Shown: positions 1-11,320, counted from the stretch's first letter. The stretch is 64,000 nt of DNA from Tetracentron sinense (GCA_015143295.1 CM026554.1:31199531-31263530); one strand, 5' to 3'. Notes: generated by a model not told the origin, from the letters alone. Numbers and translations: made by a program.

Positions 1-79
1 TTAAAAATCATTCCAAAGTCAAATCCATTATTTTCTCCTCCTACTAAAGCCTAATTAAATCTAATTATCGATTTATTTA

Positions 80-200
80 GGGTGGTGTTATCTGCACCCC
101 CACAATTTAATGACTACACCTCGAATTAAAAAACAAATGTATAAATTAGTTCTAAATGACTACACCTCAAATTATCCGCACCCGAAGGGTGATTAAATGA
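80..200. mobile_element. Single terminus of an inverted-repeat element
   Basis: The sequence beginning GGGTGGTGTTATCTGCACCC closely matches the left terminus of the 1-kb inverted-repeat element at 25,053 (GGGTGGTGTTAGATGCATCC). It is followed by two short repeats around ATGACTACACCTC. I found no matching right end nearby, so this is probably a truncated copy or a short derivative. Bases 1-79 and 200-343 hold nothing I recognise. Confidence 0.4.
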
Positions 201-343
201 CAAAAATGCCTCATAATCTTCTTCATGTCTCGACAACCCCTGTCTAGTAAATACCCAACAACCACTCTCTCCCTCATCAGCAACCCGTCAACTCCTCTCG
301 CTTCTACCTTTTTCATGTCATCTTCAGCCCATGACGACAATCC

Positions 344-570
344 CAGGGCTGGCCCAAGCCATTTGGAGGCTTAAAAGGTAGAATTCTAAATGAGACTTTA
401 AAAAAAAAATAAAAATTGGACTCATTATAAAATGGGGTCTTTTTTTAAATGGGGCATGTTTTAGGATTTTTTTTTTAATTAAATAAGGTTCATAAAGTCA
501 TCAAAGCCCAATTCATTTTTTTGGGGCCTCAAGCACGGGCTTTGATGACTTAATGGACGGGCCAGCCCTG
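344..570. mobile_element. hAT-like MITE (CAGGGCTGGCCC termini)
   Basis: The 227-bp element starts CAGGGCTGGCCC and ends GGGCCAGCCCTG, giving perfect 12-bp terminal inverted repeats (TIRs). The interior is AT-rich and non-coding, with long A and T runs. The flanks are GACAATCC (336-343) and GACAACCT (571-578), an 8-bp direct repeat with 6 of 8 matches, the length expected for hAT transposition. It has no coding capacity, so it would depend on a transposase supplied elsewhere. Confidence 0.75.
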
Positions 571-1244
571 GACAACCTCTGTCTTTGATCGCACGAGTTG
601 CTCGGTCGATGATTATAAAGGGAATACAAAAGGTTACTCATCCTCAGATCTATTTGTTATATGAAATTATTTCCTAGCGTGATCTCGATTCTATGGATCA
701 AATGTTTATGATCCTTCAATTAGGTCAATGTTTTCTACTATATCCACAAGGAATGACATATGGACTGACAATGGGGGACCCATCCCTATTTTAATCATTT
801 TCATGAGGAGGTTTGAGTTTCTCAAGTACATGCTAGGTAGAGTATCAGAGACATGAATACCGTTGTGCCATTTGTCCTAACAGTTGATCATTGATAGTTG
901 ACCTTTTGTAAACTTTTTATCTTATTTTATTTTCTAGAATCTTAAGGATAAACATTAATTCTATGGATGAATGTTGATTTAATTAGGTTAATGAGACACA
1001 TGGCGCAATGGTGTTCTTCATGTTTGAGCAACTATCTCAGGCATGTGCTTGATTAGATTTGTCTTTTCAAGAAATTTGGTCCTTTTTCTTTATTTATTAT
1101 TATTGGTATATGGCATCACTTTTATAAAATTTTGATCCGCCCAGTGCAATCTTCCTCGGACATAAGGTGGTGACAACAAGTGCCAAACCATTTCTCTTAT
1201 GGCTTCGGATATTGTTCAAGTGGACGTCCGAGCTAGGCACTCGG
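571..1244. other. AT-rich spacer, no gene seen
   Basis: No coding signal, RNA gene or repeat structure was recognised. The sequence is moderately AT-rich with short imperfect repeats only. Confidence 0.5.
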
Positions 1245-1377
1245 GCATCCACAAACCATTGAGCACCTGACCACAAAAATTGGGAGAAGTCGTTTCATTT
1301 TCTCTCTATGATTTAACTTCTCCCCACTTGATATCTCCCTTCTTTTTATCGTCACATGTCCAATGGTTTGTGGATGC
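1245..1377. mobile_element. Short MITE, family M1, copy 1
   Basis: Terminal inverted repeats GCATCCACAAACCATTG and CAATGGTTTGTGGATGC bound 133 bp of non-coding DNA containing GGGAGAAGTC and ACTTCTCCC, a second, inner inverted repeat. The same design recurs at 1903, 6275 and 39783. Similarity may extend a few bases outward (GGCACTCGG on the left), so the true ends could be slightly wider. No target duplication could be fixed. Confidence 0.65.
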
Positions 1378-1902
1378 AGAACAAATCCAAAGCCTTCTGT
1401 TATAGAATAGCAACACCATGTATTGAATTCACTCTTCGTTTTGAAATATTTTTTTGACTTAGTGCATCCGGTGCTAGCACTCTTAAGTTAGTGGTTTAGA
1501 TGTAATTCTTCACTAAACAAGGCCTTTACATATTTTCCAAATAATTAAATCAAAGGGACAGAAACATTTACAAGGGTTGGCCCCAATGTGGCTACTCTTT
1601 AATATTTGGACTTTAAGAAAGGTACGAAAATGAGGCTTCGAACATATAACCGTTACAAAGCGCCAATTTCGACGGCAACTTTAGCCGGTAGTAGCTTGTT
1701 CCAGCGCAAGCGTTTCTCTTACAAACCAGTCAAAAGGCCGGCGAGTTGAGCTTCACCCTGTGCTCCAAATAACTTTTTAGTGCATATGGGAATCTGCTTG
1801 AACAGATGTGTCTTGCGGATGCATTGAAAAAGATAGTTGCAGAGCTTATATAGTAGCAACCTGTCTTCTACCACTATGTCATAAGCCAAAAGTTTGGCTC
1901 TG
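1378..1902. other. Spacer between two MITE copies, no gene seen
   Basis: AT-rich sequence without a supported gene. Short reading frames on the minus strand near 1719-1910 have no recognisable protein features. Confidence 0.45.
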
Positions 1903-2036
1903 GCATCCACAAATTATGGGGCATGGGGCACATAATTTGGGGAGAAGTCATTTCATTTTCTCCCCATGATTTTGACTTCTCACCCTTTAATATCTCCCCT
2001 TTTATTATCACCAGGTGTCCCATGGCTTGTGGATGC
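1903..2036. mobile_element. Short MITE, family M1, copy 2
   Basis: It starts GCATCCACAAATTATGGGGC and ends with CCATGGCTTGTGGATGC. The inner GGAGAAGTCATTTCATTTTC block matches copy 1 at 1285-1304 and copy 4 at about 39830. It is 134 bp long. Both flanks contain a TTGGCTC string (left near 1894, right near 2044), which may be a target duplication if the real ends lie somewhat outside those given. Confidence 0.6.
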
Positions 2037-2718
2037 CTGAGCGCTTGGCTCGGATGTCCACAAGAGCTAATCTTTTGCCATGTTATAACTCACTTAGGTC
2101 CCTTTTTTTAGTTGAGACTTATAAAGTTTGACACTTGACACTTTATCATAATAGCTATTAGGAAATATGAGTCACTTTGTCATGTTCCTAACAAAATTAA
2201 TTATTATGAGATTTCTAGTCTTTTTATGGGATTTGAAATCATTAATTTTGGTGTGTTTAAAGTCTTATGGGAATTACAACCCAAGAGATGAAATGCACAA
2301 TACATCCCAAAAGAAAATGCATATTGTCGAGAGTCGGTCTATGGGGTACTCCCAAATATATTCCATAATCCTAAACCCTTTATAACTAACCATAAAGGGT
2401 CAAGATTTGGCTTGACTTATTTTGTCTTTTCTAATGCCATACTGTTTAATAATTGAGTTAAATGGTTAGGATTTGAGAGTATATTTGGAAGTATTCATAG
2501 GCTAATTCTATTGTTAAATGACAAAACTTGCAAATTGTTGGACTTTATTATTTTCAGCAAAAGAACGAACCTAATAGTGAATCTATTAGATAAAATCTGG
2601 TACTGCAAACAGAATTCGGTAGTAGCAATTTCTGATATCGCAAACGGACCAACAATTATAGATCGTTGTTCTACAAAAAAGTAAATGTAAATACAGACTA
2701 ATAGTATTTGTTGATGTG
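2037..2718. other. AT-rich spacer, no gene seen
   Basis: Only short reading frames without recognisable composition. It ends at the target site of solo LTR copy A. Confidence 0.45.
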
Positions 2719-2993
2719 TGAATTGTAAGTACCAAATTTTTACACCCATCCTTAACCATAGTTAGGTTCTTTAACCATGATTAGCCCTAGGTCTCAACCC
2801 TGATCAAACCCTAGATCCATCATAGGCAAACCTTAGGTCTAACCCTAGGGCATGGTCCCAAGGCCCATGCAACACCTACCCAAAGCCCCTAGGGCCTAAG
2901 CCCGTAGATAAACAACCTGGGCCCATACAGGGCCCACAAACCCTAGCCAAGTCCTACGAGGGGGGCCCAAACCTTGAAATTCAAAATTTTGAG

Positions 2994-4242
2994 AATGTCG
3001 GTAATCCAATTACCGACATTTCTTTTGTGGTAAAAAATCGTATCGCGTGCATGAGCATTTAACTCTGGGCAGACCTTTTTAAGGAAAAGTTTAGAAATGC
3101 TGGTAATTATTTTACCGCCATTATCTTTTTGTCTTGAGAAGAAATGACGGAACTGGAATTACCGCAATTCCTAGAGTTTGCATTTAACGCAAACTCTATT
3201 CCCTTCAGTGCTCAGGCACGCCCTTGGCTAGCCTCTCATGCGTCTGAACTCCCTCACCAACCTTCGTCCTTATTCCCCCTGTGTCCCCAATCCTCTTGCA
3301 TATAAAACCCAAGCTCCCCATAGCTCTCTTCCCCATGCCAACTCTCCCCTGAGAAACCTCTGCAAAAATCCAGAATATAAAACTCTTGAGGACACCTTTA
3401 GTTGCTCCTGAGCACCTCGAGAACCTCCTCAGCCTTCATCATCGCGAGCTCCACCACCACCACCACCATCGGAGGTAGGCCAACAGGGTAGGGTCCTCCC
3501 CTACCCCTCTTTCTCTTATGCAAAGCTTTGTGTGCCCCTGGTCCAATTCCAGAGGATTTTCTCTAGTCTTTTGTTTCTGTTAAACCTCAGAGGGGGGATA
3601 CTTTGCTTTCCTTGTAGGCATAGGGATCCCCCTCGAGAGAGTAGGCTCGGCCATGTAGCCCACTTCACCCGCAGACACACCCCAAGCATTCTGGGAGACC
3701 CTCCATACATGGGGGATCCCCTGGAGTAATCCTGATACAGTGCTAGGGGAGAAAAATTGAATTATGGAAAATTCAGAAATGACGGTAAATATAGTACCAC
3801 CATTTTTGGGCTTTACCATTTCAGTGGCTCCAAACCTCATTTTGTGGTCCCCTGGTCTAGTCTAGGGCCTGGCCTAGGTCCCTGAGACCTCCCCTCATCT
3901 TTCCTGGTCCTTCTAGGCTCACCTATTTAGCTTAACCATTATTAAAATGAACAAAAATGGAAATTGTCCAGAATGTTGGTAAACAGTTTACAGACATTAT
4001 GGGTATTCTACTTCTCACTATAGATGACCTCTGTGGGCTTAATTCAGACCAGACCCAAGGCCCAGGACTTGCCCTGAAGTCCCCTGAACATCCTCCAACA
4101 TCCAAAATCCATTAAGCACCATTCTCGACCTCTCCATAGTCCTGCAAAGACATTTCCAGAAAACTGGGAATGACGGTACACAATCCACCACCATTATGAT
4201 TCTGTGAAGAATCGGAATTGGCAGTGAACAATATACCGCAAA
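2994..4242. repeat. Seven dispersed 27-bp palindromes in LTR copy A
   Basis: Interrupted palindromes start at 2994, 3096, 3143, 3778, 3972, 4169 and 4216. The first six are each 27 bp, with arms close to AATGNCGGTA and TACCGNCATT around a centre of about seven bases; the last is a looser match of 27-29 bp. The best is 2994-3020, whose 12-base arms are perfect. The variable base is usually complementary between arms. Copies B and C carry counterparts at corresponding positions in reversed order. Function unknown. Confidence 0.85.
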
Positions 4243-4546
4243 TTCTAGTTTCTGTTTATTTGAGCCTTGCACAAGGCCCAAACCAGGTATGAGGCCATTC
4301 TAGGCCCTGCCATGCTATTTGGGCCCACTCCTGACCGGAATAGAACCTTAACTAGGGTTAAACTTAACTAGTTAACTTTTAACTATGGTTAGACTATTTA
4401 ACCTTAGTAAAAAATCAAAAAAATCCTAAAAATCTAAAAAATATAAGAAGCACCATAAATCTGACATTGGACCTTGTAAACCATGGTTGGTAAGCCTAAT
4501 CACGGTTAACTCACCTCTTAACTCCGGTTAAGCAACCTTGGCCTAC

Positions 4547-4800
4547 TGGACCTAACTTTAGTTTATCGGACTAATCCCTTAACCTACCGGGCTAAACCCT
4601 TAGTCTCTGGGCTAAACCCTTGGCCTTTGGGCCCATGCCTGGCCTCCGGGCCCACTCATTGGCCTTCAGGCTCACTCATTGGCCTCCGGGCTCAACCCTT
4701 AGCCTCCGGGCTCAACCCTTGGCCTCCGAGCCCATATCTTGGCCTCCGGGTCCAAATCCCAAGCCTCTAGGCTTAAACCTTGGCCTCCGAGCCGACCAAC
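4547..4800. repeat. About 22-bp minisatellite in LTR copy A
   Basis: Roughly ten head-to-tail copies of a 22-23-bp unit built around GGCCTCCGGGCTCAACCCTT, with substitutions between copies. An equivalent array lies in copy C (about 35,178-35,470), while copy B keeps only about one unit near 32,445. That accounts for much of B's shorter length. Confidence 0.75.
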
Positions 4801-5444
4801 CCGGTCAATCAATCCTAACTCCTGGGCTAGACTCTTAGCCACCCTGGTGTACACACATACTCCCCTAACATTGGCACGGGCTCATGTGCCAGAACTACGC
4901 TCGGTCTGATCTCACCCCATGTAAGTACGTAGGCAACTGGCAACCCAACCCGGGTTCGACCTTAGATAGGATTTTCTTCTTTTTTGAATTAGTATAATCT
5001 AACACTTAGGCATTTGAATAAAATTTGACATTAATTTGGTTTATACCTAGGGAGTAAGTAACCATTGTAAAATGAGGACCATAAGGTGCCTAACACCTTC
5101 TCTGAGACTTAATCTAATCTCTTACCTAGATTTTCATGTAGACCATAAGATTTTATCCATATCCGGGACTTATCCCTCATAATTAATAAGTGGCATAGTA
5201 GAGTAGCTCTTCCTTCATAGCTTGACTCTATTACTTGCTTTCGTCTCTTTTTAGAGTCTCTTTTTGTGCTTTTATAGTCTCTTTTTGTTCAATTAGTTTC
5301 TTGAGCATTATTCTTCTAGAGCCCCTCACTCACGGAATAATAACTATCTCCACCTCAAGGGCGAGGGCTACCCTGCCAGCTCAATTTCATCTCCCCCAAT
5401 CTCTAAACAAACCAGTGGTTACCAAAATCCGTGCTCACATGAAC

Positions 5445-5771
5445 AATCATTGTCCTTAAATCTGATTTCGATTTCACCTCTTTAAGCAAAACTCTAATTA
5501 CCTTTCAAAAAAAAGCAAAACTCTAATGCAACCGTATTTGATGGCGGCCAAATTTAAAGATTCATTAACTTGGTCTCACATTGAACTTGCTTTGATTCAA
5601 TAACACCAATAGAACAAAAGAAACTTTGTAAAACAGTAAAATTTCGGATATAATTCTCTGTAGTGTAGCAGATGGGTGAAGAAGATTAAGAAAATACAAC
5701 CCAATTCTAGGTATGGTTCTTCAATGGTCTAACGGGCCTTTTATCACTTATTAGAGATAGGGAAATGCTAT
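5445..5771. other. AT-rich spacer, no gene seen
   Basis: No gene or repeat recognised. It includes a short A-rich duplication of GCAAAACTCTAAT near 5487 and 5515. Confidence 0.45.
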
Positions 5772-5914
5772 TGAGACTGTGGAAGGGCTGAGACCATTGA
5801 GACTGTGCATCTGTGCACGGGATTTCAGGTGGGGCCTACCATGTGAACGTGGGCCCACCTGAAATCCCATGCAGAATGCACGGTCTCGGTGGTCTCGGCC
5901 CTTTTGCGGTCTCA
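5772..5914. mobile_element. Hairpin MITE
   Basis: Almost the whole 143 bp folds back on itself. TGAGACTGTGGAAGGGCTGA on the left pairs imperfectly with the complement of the right end, which reads TCGGCCCTTTTGCGGTCTCA. Inner arms GGGATTTCAGGTGGG and CCCACCTGAAATCCC pair perfectly. No target duplication was found. It is non-coding. Confidence 0.65.
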
Positions 5915-6274
5915 GTTGCAAAGTCCATTAGAGATATGTAAGCACTTCGTACTTACACCCCTTATGGCCCATAAGACCTCTATGACCTGTAAAAGAATTT
6001 TTTCAAAAGTGTCCCAAATTTTTTTTGAATTGACTAAATACCCCCAACTAAGTAAATTATTAAGACACCCTTAACCTATTAGGTAAGTGATAGATTTTAC
6101 CTTATAATTATTAAAATAATTAATTTGGTAGAATTGTATACATTTTTTCCCCTAAAACCTTAAATAAGGAAATTTGATGATAAGCATATAGGAAAATAAC
6201 ACGTGTCCCCTAGAGGTATTTGGATAAACATTAAAGGCATGGGATTGTCTCCGTTAGATGCCATAAAAATGGTG

Positions 6275-6417
6275 TTGGACATTCACACATCATCCAACAT
6301 GTGGCGGTAAAAAGGGGGAGAGATATCAAGTGGGGAGAAGTCAATAACATGGGAAGAAAATGAAATGACTTCTCCCCTTTTTATCGTCACATGTCGGATG
6401 ATGTGTAGATGCTCGAG
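6275..6417. mobile_element. Short MITE, family M1, copy 3 (reverse orientation)
   Basis: TIRs ACACATCATCCAACATGTG and CACATGTCGGATGATGTGT flank a core with GGGGAGAAGTC and GACTTCTCCCC. Relative to copies 1, 2 and 4 it lies in the opposite orientation and its terminal sequence has diverged. The ends are approximate. Confidence 0.5.
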
Positions 6418-6733
6418 AACATTTTTCTGGCATCTACTAGACAATTCAATGCTAACGTTAAATTCTTGAAAAATGAAGAGTTTAATCTCTAAAAGCAATA
6501 AATACCCCAACTTTGGATAAAAACCCCAATAAAAAGTCATTTTCAATAATGAGAGAATTAGATCATGAGACTTTAATTAAAATATTAAGGTTAAGCCTCC
6601 GTTTGAAATGGTGGCCTCTCCAGGGGGTTTGTTTTGCATTAAAACTTTATATCATTACTAGCAAAAACCCTGTGCATTGCACAGGCTTATAAACATTATA
6701 AGTTAACCAATTGCATAAATAATTAATTTTTTG
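6418..6733. other. Spacer, no gene seen
   Basis: AT-rich, no gene. ACTAGCAAAAACCCTGTGCA near 6657 resembles a sequence often seen at the edges of plant DNA transposons, but no partner end was found. Confidence 0.4.
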
Positions 6734-6917
6734 GGAAGTGATTTAAAACTCTCGGTAGTAAATACTATTGAGAGCTGGACCGTTGGATTTTCAATCTAAA
6801 AGTGTCAAGGATTAAGCGGGGCCATCATTTAAAGCATGTACGGACATAGAGCCATTGGGTATTCAATCCAACGGTCCAACTCTCAGTAGTAGGTGAGATT
6901 TTTTTTTATCACTTTCC
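6734..6917. mobile_element. Inverted-repeat MITE
   Basis: GGAAGTGAT at the left end pairs with ATCACTTTCC at the right. Inside, GAGAGCTGGACCGTTGGAT faces ATCCAACGGTCCAACTCTC, a long near-perfect inner inverted repeat. It is about 184 bp and non-coding. The target duplication is unclear because both flanks are T-rich. Confidence 0.55.
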
Positions 6918-8691
6918 TAGTTTTTTTATCAAGTTAACCAAACATGTATTATACAACATTTATTTTTCCAATGATTTTAATCCACTATTTATAATTCCAT
7001 TAAAGAAAATAAAATAGTTAACGTACATGGGTTCCCATTTCATAACGGAATGGCCGGTCCTCATTGGTCCACGCCCTAATTTTAAATACTTACCTATTGT
7101 TTGTAGATCAATACCCACTTATAATTCCATGTGAAACTGCATAGTTAGTAAATTCGTGTATTAGACACGAATAATACTTATAATGAATCATACGTATAAT
7201 TCATCCATATTAATCAAAGCTAAGTAAACATTTTTGAATTTTTTAAGTAAGACGAATTATACGCGAATTATTCGAGAATCGTTCACGACTTATTTGCGAA
7301 TATATATATATATACATATACAAACCCGTAAGATAAATCCCAAATCCTCTTTCTTCTTTCTTGAATGCGCACGTAACTCTCTTTCTTTTGATTTCTTTAT
7401 TTTTCTCAATCTCTAACCTTAGTCCCTATCTCATTGGCCACAACGTCACTAATAGTCATCAACCACTAGTAGTGAAGCACTCATTGGCCATTACTTAGTC
7501 CCCTTATTTTTTCTCAAACCCTAACTATTTCACAATCGTCACTTGTCACAATGACACAGCCAACCGCCAGTAGTTGAGGACCGAGTATCCGACTTTATAG
7601 TATTGTCAACACCAACAACTACCACTCTCCCTTCCAAGAGTGACTCTCTCTCTCTCTCTCACTCTCTCAATCTCTAGTCTTCCTTCTACATTCGACTCTC
7701 TCTCTCTCTAATTCTCCAATTGCACTTCTTTTTTTCATTTTCTGTAATATGAACTAAAGATTTAATGCATTCTCTTAGAAATTTTATATATGTAATTGTA
7801 TATATTTAGATGAATTTTTTAACAAATTATTGAGTATTGGCTTGAATTATACTCGAATTAATTCCGTACCGTACTTTTGACGTTCTGCGTTTTTTTCACC
7901 GAATTTTTAATCGAACTATTGAATGCAAATTCTGAATTATACTCGAATAATTTCCGTACCGAATTTTTACCATATGCCGAATTGCGAACTATGTGTGCAA
8001 GTTGGTATTGTTGTGTGGAACTTTTGATTCACTGCAAAAGACATTATTAAATTATATATGATCATGGCCTTAAGAGTTCTAAAGCTTGGAGTGTACCATT
8101 TACTTGATTAGTCTATGGTTTGATTGGTTCATTAAAATTTAAATTTTCAGCAGGTTCAGTGTCTAACGACTTCCCAAACTGATACGGTTCATCTACTTTC
8201 CAAATTTTAGACAAATTAAATTTATCCCTATGCACTTTAGTCATATGCTAAATTAAAGATGTAAATCTATTCAAACAAGTTTTTAATCATATGCTAAGTT
8301 AAAGATGGTAGTCTATTTAAACAACTTAATTTACTTGAAGAAAGGATAGTCTATTTAAACAACTTAATTTACTTGAAGAAAGGACGCAAACACATAAGAA
8401 AACAAATGCAGATTTTTTTTAATTTTAAAAAATATATAATTAGCATTTAGGTAAAGGTTGAGTTGTTCTTGTTCCATTTAGCAATGTATTGACGGGGAAA
8501 GTTGAGTTCAGAATTCAGATAAGTAAGCAGTAAGCAGTAAGCATATCTTTTTAGTAGATGGATCTCTTACTCTCTCTGTCTCTCTGCCACTTGTTTATCC
8601 CGTCTTTACTTACTAAATGTAATTTCTGGCTAGAATTTATGTAAATTTATATAAAATAAAATGTTTTTTTTCAAGCCACTCATTGGGAGAA
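6918..8691. other. Long AT-rich spacer with CT repeats, no gene seen
   Basis: No supported gene. It contains CT-rich simple repeats around 7631-7705, a near-tandem 39-bp duplication at about 8303-8383 (units sharing TAGTCTATTTAAACAACTTA), a repeated GAATTATACTCGAATAATT motif at about 7852 and 7936, and AGTAAGC repeats near 8522. A GGTCCTCATTGGTCCACGCC block at about 7056 also occurs at 62,708 and in variant form at 62,991. Confidence 0.45.
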
Positions 8692-8719
8692 GGGGGGGGG
8701 GGGGGGGGGGGGGGGGGGG
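8692..8719. repeat. Poly-G tract of 28 bases
   Basis: An uninterrupted run of 28 G follows GGGAGAA. Homopolymers of this length are unstable in cloning and sequencing, so the length in this assembly may be inaccurate. Confidence 0.8.
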
Positions 8720-9201
8720 TTGGTAGACCCTTACCTGATTATAAATAAAAAGCAATAGGGGACATAAAACCTTACCCCTACAAAACCATAAGAACACAGA
8801 TACATAAGACTTTACGAAGAATGGTTCTTACATTACCAAAGAGTAAAACTACTCCTTAAATCGAGTTGGTTTCCTAACCTTCCTCTTTGGTCTTCCTTGA
8901 GAAGAATCATTTGTTGATGCTTTCTTATTCTTCTTATTTATCCTTGATGTCATTAGTTGAAAATCGTCGTCTTCTTTGAATTCTTCAATAAGAATATTGT
9001 CATGAACTTGCTCTTAACTACCAAGTCCACTAGGAAGTTCAGCCTCCTCTTGACCTTCAGAAATTTGACTCCTAGAGGCATCTACACAAGCTTTTGCCCC
9101 ACTTTCACCTCTAAATCTTTGGCCGGTTTGGATTCAGAGAGACAATTTGACTCACTTTGAACAATCTCCTTAGGTTGGGTAAACTCCTTCTGTTTGAATA
9201 T

Positions 9202-10367
9202 CTATCTAGGTTTTGTTGTTAGTAGGGCATTGAGCAAGCTTTGGTGTTCAGCTAGAAAATGATGCATGATCATCTCTGCTTCAAAACCTAAAGTTTCCTC
9301 CACTTTTTCCAATAGAGAGGGATCGTCAGAAGAATTCTGATATGAGGATGAGGGGTTTAGACTCTTATCACAATCGTCATCTTGATCAGTTTCTGATGGT
9401 TGAAGAACTGAGCCTTCTATTATATTTTCCATAGATTCCATAGAGACCTTCTTTAGAGTTTTCTCAGGAATAGTTCCTCTGTGGATATTAGAGCTATCCA
9501 CTTGATTTTCCAATAAACTTGATGAGGGCAGCAAGTTCTTCCCGACAGGATGCTCCTGTTCCAAAACCTCCACATGCTTTATACTCATTTTGCCTGAATT
9601 TTGAGAAAAAATCCTTTATTTCTTCCTGAGACTTCTTGTTGCTATATGAAGATGACACTAATTTATGAACCTCAACTTCAAACATTGCTAGAGTCTCTTT
9701 TCTACTCCTTGTTCTTCCACAGTTGAACCGTCTTCATGCATCACTGAGACATATTCTGGACAAGATCCATCTTGAGAGATATTTCCTGAATTTTTTTTGA
9801 TATCTCACCCTCTTCATCAGTTGCTCCCAATTCACTAATTAACAATCTGTTCTTTTCTAAGTCAATGGGTTACGGCACCTCTTCCCTATAGTCCTCTTCT
9901 CTTGGTTGTTCAACAGTTTTGGTAACAATGTTCATATGTGATTTGTCCTGTTGATCAGAAACTCGGCTATTTCCAAAAGTTTTTTCAACCCATTTTTTGG
10001 TATTGTTTTGAAAAGATTTTGGGTTGTTGGATCCTTCAGTCTGAGATTTAGTTACATCTGATCTGGAATCAAGATTCGAAGGGCCATTCTTATTCCTTCT
10101 ATTGTTGATGTTCTTCCTTATATTGTTGTTCAGACGCAAATTAGCCTTACAAGATTCAGGACTGTGACCTAGTTTATGGTAGTTAGAACAAAATAATGGT
10201 TCCTTTTCATAAACAATCTTCTGCCATCTCGCTTCCCAACTTAAACCAAGCCAAAATCTAGAAGGTTTAATTTTTTTCAGATCTAGCTCAACACAAATAC
10301 AAGCAAGGCTCGGCCTAGATAGGTCACGAGTAGGGCAAGGTTTTAAAATAAAATGTCTAGATTGCAT
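9202..10367 (-). pseudogene. LINE (L1-type) ORF1 remnant
   Basis: A minus-strand frame (10367-9870) encodes a segment rich in the features of plant L1 ORF1 proteins: RPSLACICVELDLKKIKPSR, then WLGLSWEARWQKIVYE, then a zinc-knuckle-like CSNYHKLGHSPESC followed by an Asn/Lys-rich tail. This is the DUF4283 plus zf-CCHC_4 arrangement, which binds nucleic acid. The second Cys of the knuckle is Tyr here, so zinc binding should be lost. The region downstream (9685-9202) is acidic, Ser/Glu-rich and in other frames. No endonuclease or reverse transcriptase follows, so this is a truncated remnant with several frame breaks. Residues before the knuckle support the family better than those after it. Confidence 0.6.
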
Positions 10368-11320
10368 TGCAGAGTGCTTATTATAGTATCACTTAACTCA
10401 AGGTGGAACCCAAGGATGGATCAATTTTACATACTTCAATACTTTCATGATGATCCTAGTCCTGATTTTTATCAAACTCAAAGGACCTTACTCAAGAAGC
10501 TGTTGTATAGGAAGGATTTCAGATTAGTCCATTATATACCTTCCATAGGAGAATGCAAGGCGAACTCCCTGACGAACTAACTCATGGATTGCTCAGCTTT
10601 CAATTTTTCACAGATTTATAAAAGGAAAACAAAGTATTTGTACGAAAAAACACTTAATTTCTTTATAGATATTTTCTACCCAAATCTCACCTACTGGTTT
10701 GAAGTACAGTATTCCTACTAAGGTAAAGCTAAAATGCGTGAGCCATAGCACAAAGTTTGTCCATTTTGTATGCATCCATGCACATTTTTCAAACCATACT
10801 CGTTGGATTGGGAGGGCATATGATGTTTGTTGCTCAACATTCGTATCCTTCTATGCCGTTCCTCATCATCTTTCCTCCTTTCCTTGGCTTATTACTCCTC
10901 TCAATCGAAAATATATTTCTCCAATTGGATGTTTCTCCAACCTAGACTGTCAGAATGGACTCAAGAAGCTATTGCCTATCAGTGATCCAATTCTTTTATT
11001 TCTTCGGATTTCGATGCGTAGAGGGAGGATGGGATGGGGAGAGAGAAGAAGAGGTCTGTGGGGGCACTTCTATACGGAAAGACATTTGAGCACCATGAAA
11101 TCTCACTTCTATCATGGATTGGCAGAATGATACAGCACAAATATATAGCCTTTAGAATTACAGTTTCAAAGTTTGAAATCTCATTAATTAAGAAAATAAG
11201 AATTGGTTAATTAATAAATGTGATAATGGTTAGTGGTTATGTAAGATGGGGAGGATCAGGAGACAAGATAATATTAACTGTATGACGACAATAGAGTGGG
11301 GATGGGAGATGAATGGGAGA
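10368..11320. other. Spacer with possible decayed LINE RNase H tail
   Basis: On the plus strand near 10,500-10,580 the frame reads LLYRKDFRLVHYIPSIGECK, which weakly resembles the end of a LINE RNase H domain. The evidence is thin. The rest (10,600-11,320) shows no convincing gene; a 143-codon plus-strand frame at 10,699-11,130 has no recognisable domain. Confidence 0.25.

Larger units (their letters stand above)
2724..5439 (+). mobile_element. Solo LTR, family L1, copy A (2.7 kb)
   Basis: The copy begins TGTAAGTACC and ends GTGCTCACA, giving the TG...CA ends of an LTR. The flanking 5-mers are TGAAT (2719-2723) and TGAAC (5440-5444), a 5-bp target duplication with one mismatch. The same sequence occurs on the minus strand at 32,060-34,358 (B) and 34,793-37,512 (C), and no internal retrotransposon sequence adjoins any of them. 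It is non-coding, carries seven interrupted palindromes of about 27 bp, a GCCTCCGGGC-type minisatellite near 4,547-4,800 and many AACCATGGTTAA-like motifs. The parent lineage is probably Ty3/gypsy from LTR length and 5-bp target site, but no coding region proves this. Confidence 0.8.

Noticed and set aside
3516..3840. Overlapping frames of 64-86 codons inside LTR copy A, on both strands
   Set aside because: They lie within a repeat present three times here with non-matching frames, and their translations show no recognisable domain.
4620..4838. 72-codon frame rich in Pro, Leu and Ser
   Set aside because: It is a translation of the 22-bp minisatellite; periodic residues come from the repeat.
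2750..5100. Telomere-like repeats (many CCCTAA/TTAGGG-like strings)
   Set aside because: The strings are irregular (CTAACC, CCCTAGG, AACCATGG) and never form the tandem TTTAGGG array of plant telomeres.
6657..6700. Helitron end suggested by AAAAACCCTGTGCATTGCAC
   Set aside because: No CTRR end with upstream hairpin, no TC start at a defined A-T target, and no second end were found.
10699..11130. 143-codon plus-strand frame
   Set aside because: No recognisable domain, composition typical of non-coding DNA, and no supporting splice or promoter structure.
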